From assembly GCA_012513595.1 (NCBI GenBank), contig JAAZBY010000298.1, positions 1 to 7,210 on the forward strand: 7,210 nt of DNA. The letters are read 5' to 3'. Below are positions 1-5,774 of the stretch, piece after piece (position 1 is the first letter of the stretch; every line of letters begins with the position of its first letter). The notes under the pieces are model-generated. The model was not told where the DNA came from. It did not search any database and saw nothing but the letters and a program-made list of their open reading frames with translations. This stretch comes from Chloroflexota bacterium (lineage in GTDB: Bacteria > Chloroflexota > Anaerolineae > UBA1429). The translations under genes and the position numbers were made by a program.

Positions 1-87
1 CGATGCCGCCAGACCTCGATAGACACAGACAAGACCGTTACCAACACGCACAAGGGGGCATAATGTGCGAGTAGAGCGGCGCAGCCG
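1..87. other. Left-edge stretch with no supported gene
   Basis: I see no coding frame with a credible start here. It lies just downstream of the stop of the broken acetyltransferase on the minus strand. A weak 6-bp inverted repeat (CGCACA at 47-52, TGTGCG at 64-69) is present, but no U-rich tract follows on either strand, so I do not call it a terminator. Confidence 0.5.
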
Positions 88-642
88 TCAGCGGTCGCGC
101 CGCCGGGCCCACTCCGCGGCGCGCAGGCCCATGAGGAGGGCGGCGCGCGGGCGCCCCGCGGCCGATCGGTAGCGGCCCAACACCCCCTCCCGCCGAAAGC
201 CCGCCCGGGTGTAGAGCGCCAGCGCCCGGGGGTTGTCGTCATAGACGGTGTGGAGCAGTTCGGCGAGCCCCAGGCGGAGGAAGGCCTCCTCCAGGAGGAG
301 GGCCAGCGCCTCACGGCCGTAGCCCTGGCCCCACCAGGCCGGCCCCAGGGCCAGAGACAGTCACCCCGCCCGACGCGGCCAGACGATGTCGTGCAGGGAG
401 GCCCGGCCGATGAGGACGTCCGCGGGAGTGGTGCGCAGGGCGTAAGAGAAGGACCGCTCGCCGGCGGCGTCCTCGGCGATCTCGGCCAGGACGTCGTCGA
501 CGGTCAGGGGCTGGGTGGCGCGGGCGTCCACCAGGCGGCGGAACTCGTCATCGGCGTACCAGGAGGCCACCGTCGCGGCGTCGGCGGGGAGCAGCGGGGC
601 CAGCCGCAGGCGCCGGCCCCCGGCCGTCTCGCTGCGTTCCAT
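88..642 (-). pseudogene. GNAT-family N-acetyltransferase interrupted by one in-frame TGA
   Basis: The frame runs 184 codons from ATG at 642 to TGA at 88-90, the normal length of a single-domain GCN5-related (GNAT) acetyltransferase, which transfers an acetyl group from acetyl-CoA to an amine. It is broken only at codon 94 (TGA, plus-strand 361-363). The part before it (93 residues, ending WPRRAG) holds the N-terminal half of the fold. Reading on in the same frame gives LSLALGPAWWGQGYGREALA, with the acetyl-CoA pyrophosphate-binding loop GQGYGREA at about residues 105-112. After that come VYDDNPRALALYTRAGF and a C-terminal AALLMGLRAAEWARR, all classic GNAT blocks. Codons on both sides are equally clean, so there is no frameshift. 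Relatives commonly read R-x-A-W-L-G-I here, so the lost residue was probably Trp (TGG to TGA). The start is 8 bases after the AICAR transformylase stop, implying co-transcription. The substrate is unknown. Alternatives are a sequencing error or stop-codon readthrough. Confidence 0.85.
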
Positions 643-650
643 ACGCGCCC

Positions 651-1826
651 CTAGTGATGGAAGAGGCGCAGGCCGGTGAGGGCCATGGTCATCCCGTAGG
701 CGTCACAGGCGGCGATGACCTCGCCGTCGTTGGCCGAGCCGCCCGGCTGGGCCACGTAGCGCACGCCGCTGCGGGAGGCGCGGTCGATCGAGTCGCGGAA
801 GGGGAAGAAGGCGTCCGAACTGAGGGCCACGCCGCGGACCTGGCCCAGCCAGGCCTGCCGCTCCTCCCGGGTGAGGCGCGTGGGCACGGTGCGGAAGGCG
901 CTCCGCCAGGCCGCTTCTTCGGGCGGGGTCAGGTCGTCGATGAAGTAGAGGTCGATGGCGTTGTTCCGTTCGGCGCGGCGGACCCCGTCGCGGAAGGGCA
1001 GCCCCAGCACGGCCGGGTGCTGCCGCAGGAACCACAGGTCCGACTTGCCGGCGGCCAGGCGGGTGCAGTGCACCCGCGACTGCTGCCCCGCGCCGACGCC
1101 GGTCACCTGGCCGCCGTGGGCCAGGCAGACCGAGTTCGACTGGGTGTACTTGACGGTGACGGTGGCCAGGATCAGGTCGCGCAGCGCCTCGGGCGAGAGG
1201 TCCTTGGCTTGGGTGGCGACGTTGGCAAAGAGGTCGGGCCCGATGGCGACGTCGTTGCGGCGTTGCTCGAGCGTCACGCCGTAGACCTGGCGGGTCTCGG
1301 TCTCGGCGGGGCGGTAGGCGGGGTCAATGCGCAGGACGCGGTAGGCGCCGTCGCGCTTGGCGCGCAGCACCTCCAGCGCGCGCGGCTCATAGCCGGGGGC
1401 GATGACGCCGTCCGACACCTCGCGGCGGATGATGCGGGCCGTGGCCAGGTCACAGGTGTCGGAGAGGGCCACCCAGTCACCAAAGGAGGACATGCGGTCG
1501 GCGCCGCGGGCGCGGGCATAGGCCGAGGCCAGGGGGCTGAGCTCCAGATCGTCGACAAAGCAGGCGGCCTTTTCCGCGTCGGTAAGGGGCAACCCCAGGG
1601 CGGCGCCGGCCGGGCTGACGTGTTTGAAGGAGGCGGCCGCCGGCAGGCCCAGCGCGTCGCGCAGCTCACGCACCAGGGCCCAGGAGTTGAGGGCGTCCAG
1701 CAGGTTGATGTAGCCCGGCGCGCCGGAGAGGACCTCGAAGGGGAGCTCGGCGCCGGCGGGCATGGCGACGCGGGCGGGCGCCTGGTGGGGGTTCATGCCG
1801 TAACGCAGGGTCAGTTCGGTGGGCAT
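651..1826 (-). CDS. Stand-alone AICAR transformylase (phosphoribosylaminoimidazolecarboxamide formyltransferase), PurH C-terminal type
   Basis: A 391-residue cytoplasmic enzyme expected to transfer a formyl group from 10-formyl-tetrahydrofolate to AICAR, giving FAICAR, the penultimate step of de novo IMP synthesis. It matches only the transformylase part of bifunctional PurH. Visible blocks are RYGMNPHQ (8-15); the catalytic Lys-His pair in FKHVSPAG (K68, H69); [13 protein letters not shown] (226-238), with the conserved Asn at 231; [15 protein letters not shown] (244-258); [13 protein letters not shown] (336-348); [16 protein letters not shown] (360-375); and the terminal GLRLFHH. The N-terminal MGS-like IMP cyclohydrolase domain is absent: the protein begins almost directly at the RYG-NPHQ motif. 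I chose ATG 1826 over an ATG 14 codons upstream because AAGGAG (1836-1841) sits 9 bases before it. It likely has its own promoter (1881-1909) and is followed closely by the GNAT gene. Family assignment is secure; the cyclohydrolase must come from another gene. Confidence 0.93.
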   Translation of the reverse strand: MPTELTLRYGMNPHQAPARVAMPAGAELPFEVLSGAPGYINLLDALNSWALVRELRDALGLPAAASFKHVSPAGAALGLPLTDAEKAACFVDDLELSPLASAYARARGADRMSSFGDWVALSDTCDLATARIIRREVSDGVIAPGYEPRALEVLRAKRDGAYRVLRIDPAYRPAETETRQVYGVTLEQRRNDVAIGPDLFANVATQAKDLSPEALRDLILATVTVKYTQSNSVCLAHGGQVTGVGAGQQSRVHCTRLAAGKSDLWFLRQHPAVLGLPFRDGVRRAERNNAIDLYFIDDLTPPEEAAWRSAFRTVPTRLTREERQAWLGQVRGVALSSDAFFPFRDSIDRASRSGVRYVAQPGGSANDGEVIAACDAYGMTMALTGLRLFHH

Positions 1827-1835
1827 GGCGGAGCA

Positions 1836-1841
1836 CTCCTT
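1836..1841 (-). promoter_or_regulatory. Ribosome binding site fixing the AICAR transformylase start
   Basis: On the minus strand AAGGAG lies 9 bases before ATG 1826. It falls inside the longer open frame that starts at 1868, so it argues that the first 14 codons of that frame are not translated. Confidence 0.75.
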
Positions 1842-1880
1842 ATCGATCGGCAAGGCCGGGGCCGGCACTGTTTGGGCAGG

Positions 1881-1909
1881 ACTATAGCGCGCCGCGGGCG
1901 GGGTGTAAA
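1881..1909 (-). promoter_or_regulatory. Putative sigma70-type promoter for the AICAR transformylase and GNAT genes
   Basis: On the minus strand TTTACA (plus 1904-1909) and TATAGT (plus 1881-1886) are separated by exactly 17 bases. The predicted start, near 1874, leaves a leader of about 48 bases before ATG 1826. It sits in the 103-base gap after the enolase-superfamily gene, so the purine gene need not depend on the upstream catabolic promoter. Each hexamer has 5 of 6 consensus bases. No repressor site is evident. Confidence 0.6.
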
Positions 1910-1929
1910 GGTGGTAGACCCTCTTCCCC

Positions 1930-3027
1930 CTACTCCACCAGATGCTCCTGGAACCACTGCTCGTTCAGCGTCAGCCCGAGGCCGGGGCGGTCGGAGGGGC
2001 CCAGGGTGCCGTCCTTGTCCAGCAGCATCGTCTCATTGAACATGCCGCGGCGCTCGGCCCCCTCGGCCAGCACGCTCTCGACGATCAGGCCGTTGGCAAA
2101 GGCCGCCACCAGGTGTACGTGCAGGTACGGCGACCCGTGCGGCGCCAGCGGCAGCCGGAAGGCCGAGGCCAGCGAGGCCACGTGGCGGAACTCGCTGATG
2201 CCCCCCAGGACGTTGGCGTCGGGCTGCAGGATGTCTACCCCGTCAGAGGCGATCAGGTCGCGAAAGCCGTAGCGGGTGTACTCGTTCTCACCGGCGGCGA
2301 TGGGGATGGAGGTGGCCGCGCGCACGTGGGCCAGCCCGCGATAGTCCTCGGCGTGCACCGGCTCCTCGAACCAGTAGGGGTGGAGCGGCTCCAGCAGGCG
2401 GGCCATGCGCACCGCGTCGACCGGGGAGTAGGCGTTGTTGGCGTCGACCATGATCTCGACGTCTTCGCCGACGGCCTGGCGGACGGCGCGGACCCGCTCG
2501 AGGTCCTCGGCCAGGGGGGCGCCGCCGATCTTCATCTTGACGTAGCGCGCCCCGAGGCCCACCTTCTGGCGCATCTCGGCGGCCAGGTCGTCGAGCGTCT
2601 TGCCCTCGACATAATAGCCGCCGGCCAGGTAGGCAGGCACGCGCTGGCGGGCCCCGCCCAGCAGGCGGTAGAGGGGCACGCCGATCGTCTTGCCGGCCGC
2701 GTCCCACATGGCAATGTCGACGGCCGACATGGCCCGCGTCGTCAGCCCGCGGCGGCCGACTAGCTTGGGCTGGTACATGCGCTCCCAGAGGGCTTCGACG
2801 TCGAAAACGCTCAGGCCCACGGCCTGGTCGGCCAGGGCGCGGGCCGCCTCGTAGACGACGCGGTCGTGCGGGGCCTCGGCGTTGGCCCAGCCGACGCCCA
2901 CCACCCCGTCGGAGGTGACCACGCGCACCACGATGGTGCCCCCCTCGGTGTAGGTATAAAGACCGTTGCGGATGGCCTGCCCGCGCTGCACGCGGCAGAG
3001 GCTCACCAGGACCCGTTCGACCTGCAT
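1930..3027 (-). CDS. Mandelate racemase/muconate lactonizing enzyme family protein (enolase superfamily), probable acid-sugar dehydratase or racemase
   Basis: A 365-residue two-domain enzyme: an alpha/beta capping domain (about 1-125) and a TIM-like barrel. The superfamily abstracts a proton alpha to a carboxylate using a Mg2+-stabilised enolate. The catalytic set of the mandelate racemase subgroup is complete: K164-M-K166 in YVKMKIG; Mg2+ ligands D195 (MVDANN), E221 (WFEEPV) and E247 (AAGENEY); the D270-H297 dyad (LQPDAN, APHGSP); and E317 (IVES). These numbers match those of Pseudomonas mandelate racemase itself. I chose ATG 3027 because AAGGAG lies 5 bases upstream and MQVERV is a typical family start; 33 further codons upstream are open but lack family features. 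It is 57 bases after the cysteine hydrolase gene, probably in one operon. Substrate cannot be read from sequence: dehydration of an aldonate or aldarate is as likely as racemisation, and mandelate itself is unlikely. Confidence 0.92.
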   Translation of the reverse strand: MQVERVLVSLCRVQRGQAIRNGLYTYTEGGTIVVRVVTSDGVVGVGWANAEAPHDRVVYEAARALADQAVGLSVFDVEALWERMYQPKLVGRRGLTTRAMSAVDIAMWDAAGKTIGVPLYRLLGGARQRVPAYLAGGYYVEGKTLDDLAAEMRQKVGLGARYVKMKIGGAPLAEDLERVRAVRQAVGEDVEIMVDANNAYSPVDAVRMARLLEPLHPYWFEEPVHAEDYRGLAHVRAATSIPIAAGENEYTRYGFRDLIASDGVDILQPDANVLGGISEFRHVASLASAFRLPLAPHGSPYLHVHLVAAFANGLIVESVLAEGAERRGMFNETMLLDKDGTLGPSDRPGLGLTLNEQWFQEHLVE

Positions 3028-3032
3028 GACGG

Positions 3033-3038
3033 CTCCTT
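3033..3038 (-). promoter_or_regulatory. Ribosome binding site fixing the enolase-superfamily start
   Basis: On the minus strand AAGGAG lies 5 bases before ATG 3027. It supports this start over the in-frame ATG at 3126, which would overlap the end of the upstream cysteine hydrolase gene by more than 40 bases. Confidence 0.75.
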
Positions 3039-3083
3039 TCTGCGGCCTGGGGAAAGAGACCTGCTGGCGCCGGCGGGGGTGCC

Positions 3084-3836
3084 TCAGCGCGGGGTCAGTA
3101 GCCCCTCGCTGAGCGCCGTGGGGCACCAGAACTTTTCAATATAGCCCACCACCAGGCGGGTGCCCTCCTCGTGAGAAACGTAGGGGGCGCGCGCCGGGGA
3201 GTACATGGTGTCGGTCAGGTCGCGCAGGAGGGCCACCTCCACCCCCCAGCGCACCATCTGCTTGATGGCAAAGGTGCGGCGCAGGATGCACATGTTGGTG
3301 TGCACGCCCATGAACAGGAGGTGGCGCCGCCCGGCGGAGCGCAGCAGGGCGTAGACCTCGGCGCCGTCGTCAGAGATGGCGTCGCGGGCCGGGTCGATGG
3401 AGATGCCGGGGTGTTGGCGCGTCCAGGCGCGGTGCGGCGCGGGCTCACCCGTGTCCGAGCCGCCGTCCGAGTCGTCGATCGGCAGGGGCGGGTCGTCGTG
3501 CGGGACCTCCGCCGGCGGGGCCACGCGGGGCGTCGCCAGGGCGCGCTGGCGGGCGGGGTGGTCCGCGTAGTGGGGCATCGTGTCGGACGGGGCGTGGATG
3601 ATGAGGCAGCCGGCCGCGCGGGCGGCGGCCACGACGGCGTTCATCCGCGGGACCAGGGCCGCCAGGCGCTCGGCGGCGCCGCGCGACCAGTGGTCATCCC
3701 ACACGTCGCAGAGGAGCAGGGCGGTCTCGTCGGCGGCCCAGGCGACGGGGCGCTCGATGACTTCCCAGACGGTATGGCCGGCGGCGTCGGCCGTGAGGCG
3801 CTGTGTGCGGAGGTTGAGGCGGAGGAGCGACGTCAT
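3084..3836 (-). CDS. Isochorismatase-superfamily cysteine hydrolase
   Basis: A 250-residue protein of the isochorismatase/nicotinamidase fold, which usually hydrolyses amides (nicotinamide, carbamoyl compounds, ureido acids) through an Asp-Lys-Cys triad. Visible elements are the hydrophobic strand with catalytic Asp in ALLLCDVWDDHW (D44) and GCLIIHAPSDTM (76-87). In the core block LLFMGVHTNMCILRRTF, G177-V-H-T precedes the nucleophile C183. The C-terminal part has LLRDLTDTMYSP and SHEEGTRLVVGYIEKFWCPT. A polar, Asp/Pro-rich stretch (about 105-131) lengthens the middle. A triad lysine is not obvious before the core strand, where the sequence reads RAWTRQHPGISID; a different residue may fill that role. 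There is no signal peptide. Start ATG 3836 has GGGAGG 6 bases upstream and a promoter about 35 bases further up. It is first gene of the unit with the enolase-superfamily enzyme, hinting at a shared catabolic route. Substrate unknown. Confidence 0.88.
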   Translation of the reverse strand: MTSLLRLNLRTQRLTADAAGHTVWEVIERPVAWAADETALLLCDVWDDHWSRGAAERLAALVPRMNAVVAAARAAGCLIIHAPSDTMPHYADHPARQRALATPRVAPPAEVPHDDPPLPIDDSDGGSDTGEPAPHRAWTRQHPGISIDPARDAISDDGAEVYALLRSAGRRHLLFMGVHTNMCILRRTFAIKQMVRWGVEVALLRDLTDTMYSPARAPYVSHEEGTRLVVGYIEKFWCPTALSEGLLTPR

Positions 3837-3871
3837 CGGGGGCCTCCCATCCTGTGTGTGCGCGTGGGGGT

Positions 3872-3900
3872 ATTCTAGCCCCGGCGCAAGGGCCGGTCAA
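3872..3900 (-). promoter_or_regulatory. Promoter of the cysteine hydrolase / enolase-superfamily operon
   Basis: On the minus strand TTGACC (plus 3895-3900) and TAGAAT (plus 3872-3877) have a 17-base spacer. The predicted start is near 3865, giving a leader of about 29 bases before ATG 3836. Each hexamer has 5 of 6 consensus bases. It faces away from the hairpin repeats at 3934-4243. Confidence 0.75.
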
Positions 3901-3933
3901 CGCCGCCGAGCGAGAGGGGCAGGAAGATGGGAA

Positions 3934-4068
3934 AGACAGGAAAGAGAAGAAGGACAGGATTGACAGGATTTACAGGATTAGGAAAGATGCTGTGGGTGAC
4001 GTGGCAAGGTTTGGCTATTCCTCTCTTGAAATCCTGTCAATCCTGTCAATCCTGTCCTTCTTCTCTTG
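3934..4068. repeat. 135-base hairpin element, copy 1 (ACAGGATT-type)
   Basis: A left arm (3942-3979) of three ACAGGATT units at a 9-base period is followed by a 50-base centre and the reverse complement of the arm (4030-4067). By my count 37 of 38 positions pair. The centre includes AGGAAAGATGC near its left end. The element is clearly less GC-rich than its surroundings. No open frame of known type lies in it; the short frames give low-complexity peptides. It is probably a non-coding dispersed repeat, perhaps a non-autonomous mobile element. I see no flanking target duplication. Similar ACAGGATT intergenic repeats occur in several phyla, from memory. Confidence 0.85.
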
Positions 4069-4108
4069 CGCACGCATCGCCTCGGTGCGCGGTATGGCGG
4101 GGGCGAGA

Positions 4109-4243
4109 AGACAGGAAGGACAAGATAGACAGGATTTACAGGATTCACAGGATTAGGAAAGATGCTCTGGGTGAAGTGGCAGGGCTTTGTCATCCCTCTC
4201 CTGAAATCCTGTCAATCCTGTTAATCCTGTCCTTCTTCTCTTG
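4109..4243. repeat. 135-base hairpin element, copy 2 (ACAGGATT-type)
   Basis: This is a second copy of the element at 3934-4068, same orientation, exactly the same length, with no gaps in the alignment and about 119 of 135 positions identical. A 40-base unrelated GC-rich spacer (4069-4108) separates them. Arms are 4117-4154 and 4205-4242, with about 32 of 38 positions pairing. Most lost pairing comes from the outer left arm, while the right arm is nearly unchanged from copy 1. An open frame in phase with the next gene extends back into its right end (TTG at 4241), but that start is not credible. Confidence 0.85.
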
Positions 4244-4333
4244 TACCAACGCAGCAACTATGCGATGCGGGTAGATACGGTTCTGTTTCCTGGGCAGCGG
4301 GTTTCTGGGTGGGTGATGCCTGCTACCTGGACC

Positions 4334-4362
4334 TTGACGCTTTGGCGACCGGACGGTAGAAT
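4334..4362 (+). promoter_or_regulatory. Promoter of the ADP-ribosylglycohydrolase-family / rmuC unit
   Basis: TTGACG (4334-4339) and TAGAAT (4357-4362) have a 17-base spacer. The predicted start is near 4369, leaving a leader of about 43 bases before ATG 4412. This rules against any translation start upstream of the promoter, including TTG 4241. The hexamers are nearly the same as those of the divergent promoter at 3872-3900. Confidence 0.75.
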
Positions 4363-4398
4363 CACCGCCGTGGTCAGCCCCGTTGCACCGTCGTACCC

Positions 4399-4405
4399 GG
4401 AGGAG
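4399..4405 (+). promoter_or_regulatory. Ribosome binding site fixing the ADP-ribosylglycohydrolase-family start
   Basis: GGAGGAG lies 6 bases before ATG 4412 and downstream of the predicted transcript start. It makes 4412 the start rather than the open-frame extension that reaches back into the hairpin repeat. Confidence 0.8.
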
Positions 4406-4411
4406 CCCCCG

Positions 4412-5755
4412 ATGTTCCCAACCACCAGCCAACTCCGCGAGATGCTGCGTATGGTGATCCTGAACAAGGAGGAACAGGGTCACGTCGTCGACGGCCTGGC
4501 GGCGGAGCTCTACTCCCTGCCCGATTCTTACGACTTTTACTACGCCTTTGCCCGCCGGTTGGCGGCGCTCCCCCTCCGTTCTGACTGGCCCTATGTGGAG
4601 CCGAACGACCTCCCCGGCATCTGGGCCGAGTGCGACCCGCACCGCCCCACCGGCGCCCTGGGGGAGGTGGACCTCGACGATGCCGCCCGGCGCGTCGAGG
4701 CCGGCTTCCTCGGGCGCGTCTGCGGCTGCATTCTGGGCAAGCCTTTGGAGATGCGCCCCACCCTGGCCGAGCTGCGCTACGCGCTGGAGCGCACCGGCGA
4801 ATGGCCGCTGGACGACTATGTCAGCGAAGGCGCGCTCGACGCCTTCGGCCGGCGCCACGCCTCCTGGGCCGCCACCGTGCGCGGGCGCATCTCTTACGTG
4901 GCCCCGGACGACGACATCAACTACACCCTGCTCGGCCTGCTGCTTCTGGAAAAGCACGGCCCCGCCCTGGGCCTCGCAGACGTGCGTGACGAGTGGCTGC
5001 GGCAGCTGCCCATCGCCATGACCTACGGCCCCGAGCGGACCATGCTGGTGATGGCCGGCCTCAACCACCTGCCGGGGGGCCGCCCCGACGCGCTGGAGGG
5101 CTGGGCCGACTTCATAAATCCGGCCGAGGAGAAGTGCGGCGCCCTGATCCGCGCCGACGCCTACGGCTACGCCTGCCCGGGGCGGCCGGCGCTGGCCGCC
5201 GAGCTGGCCTGGCGCGACGCGTCGTGGACGCACCGGCGCACCGGCATCTATGGGGCCATGTTCGTGGCCGCCGCCATCGCCGCGGCCGCCGTCCTGAGCG
5301 ACCCGCTGGAGGTCATCTTTACCGCCCTGCGCTACGTGCCGCGGCGCAGCCGCTTCTTCCGCGTCGCCTCCGATTCGCTCGACGAGGTGGCCCGCGCCAG
5401 CGACTGGCTGGACGGCTATCGGCGCATCCACGGGCGGTATGCCGAATACGGCCACTGCCTGATCTACCAGGAGGTGGGCACGCTGATCAACACCCTGCGC
5501 TTCGCCCGCTCGGTGGGCGAGGGGATCTGCATCCAGGTCATGCAGGGGAACGATACGGACTCGTTCGGGGCCACGGCCGGGTCGCTGTTGGGCGTCTTTT
5601 TCGGGCCGGGGCACCTGGAGGAGCGCTGGCTGGCGCCCTTTGGTGACGCGCTGCGCACCTCGCTGGCCCAGTTCACCGAGCGTTCGCTGACCGAGGTGGC
5701 CCGGCGCATGGGGCGCCTGCCGCGGCGCGTGGCCGACGCGCTGGCGCAGCCATGA
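4412..5755 (+). CDS. ADP-ribosylglycohydrolase (DraG/ARH-like) family protein
   Basis: A 447-residue, mostly helical protein of the family that includes DraG and the ARH hydrolases, which remove ADP-ribose from proteins or small molecules using a binuclear metal site. About 90 residues with no recognised domain come first. The family core begins at RRVEAGFLGRVCGCILGKPLE (93-113, first glycine-rich helix). It continues through the acidic metal motif APDDDINYTLLGLLLLE (D166-D168), KCGALIRADAYGYACPG (241-257) and the second metal motif QGNDTDSFGATAGSLLG (378-394; D381, D383). Spacing fits the fold. The usual T-D-D-T appears as D-D-D-I, and the family GA-x-R-xxP block reads GALIRADAYG, so this is a divergent branch and the substrate may not be ADP-ribosyl-protein. 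There is no signal peptide. It is the first gene of a two-gene unit with rmuC, 19 bases apart. A long open frame on the opposite strand here is a GC artefact. Confidence 0.87.
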   Translation: MFPTTSQLREMLRMVILNKEEQGHVVDGLAAELYSLPDSYDFYYAFARRLAALPLRSDWPYVEPNDLPGIWAECDPHRPTGALGEVDLDDAARRVEAGFLGRVCGCILGKPLEMRPTLAELRYALERTGEWPLDDYVSEGALDAFGRRHASWAATVRGRISYVAPDDDINYTLLGLLLLEKHGPALGLADVRDEWLRQLPIAMTYGPERTMLVMAGLNHLPGGRPDALEGWADFINPAEEKCGALIRADAYGYACPGRPALAAELAWRDASWTHRRTGIYGAMFVAAAIAAAAVLSDPLEVIFTALRYVPRRSRFFRVASDSLDEVARASDWLDGYRRIHGRYAEYGHCLIYQEVGTLINTLRFARSVGEGICIQVMQGNDTDSFGATAGSLLGVFFGPGHLEERWLAPFGDALRTSLAQFTERSLTEVARRMGRLPRRVADALAQP

Positions 5756-5774
5756 CGGCCCGGCAGAGGCCCGC

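Noticed and set aside
47..69. Terminator after the minus-strand genes
   Set aside because: Only a 6-bp stem with an 11-base loop and no U-rich tract on the minus strand.
88..642. UGA read as tryptophan throughout the genome
   Set aside because: TGA is the stop of the cysteine hydrolase, the ADP-ribosylglycohydrolase and RmuC, and TGG is used normally for Trp in all genes here.
250..654. Plus-strand open frame over the broken GNAT gene, as an alternative real gene
   Set aside because: The peptide is Gly/Gln/Arg-rich with no motif, while both halves of the minus strand show clear GNAT blocks.
654..2039. Long plus-strand open frame (461 codons) opposite the AICAR transformylase
   Set aside because: Low-complexity Gly/Ala/Val/Gln composition and no motifs; it spans an intergenic gap and reads through into the opposite strand of the next gene, typical of a GC shadow.
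3934..4243. CRISPR array
   Set aside because: The 9-base units are tandem without spacers and arranged as inverted arms; the two 135-base units do not resemble short repeats with unique spacers.
3854..4274. Short open frames across the hairpin repeats (peptides such as RKDRIDRIYRI or ILSILSILS)
   Set aside because: They come from the 9-base period being a multiple of three, which keeps one frame open; there is no ribosome binding site logic and the products are simple repeats.
4241..4411. TTG start at 4241 giving a 504-residue ADP-ribosylglycohydrolase
   Set aside because: It lies in the hairpin repeat and upstream of the predicted promoter; ATG 4412 has GGAGGAG at ideal distance.
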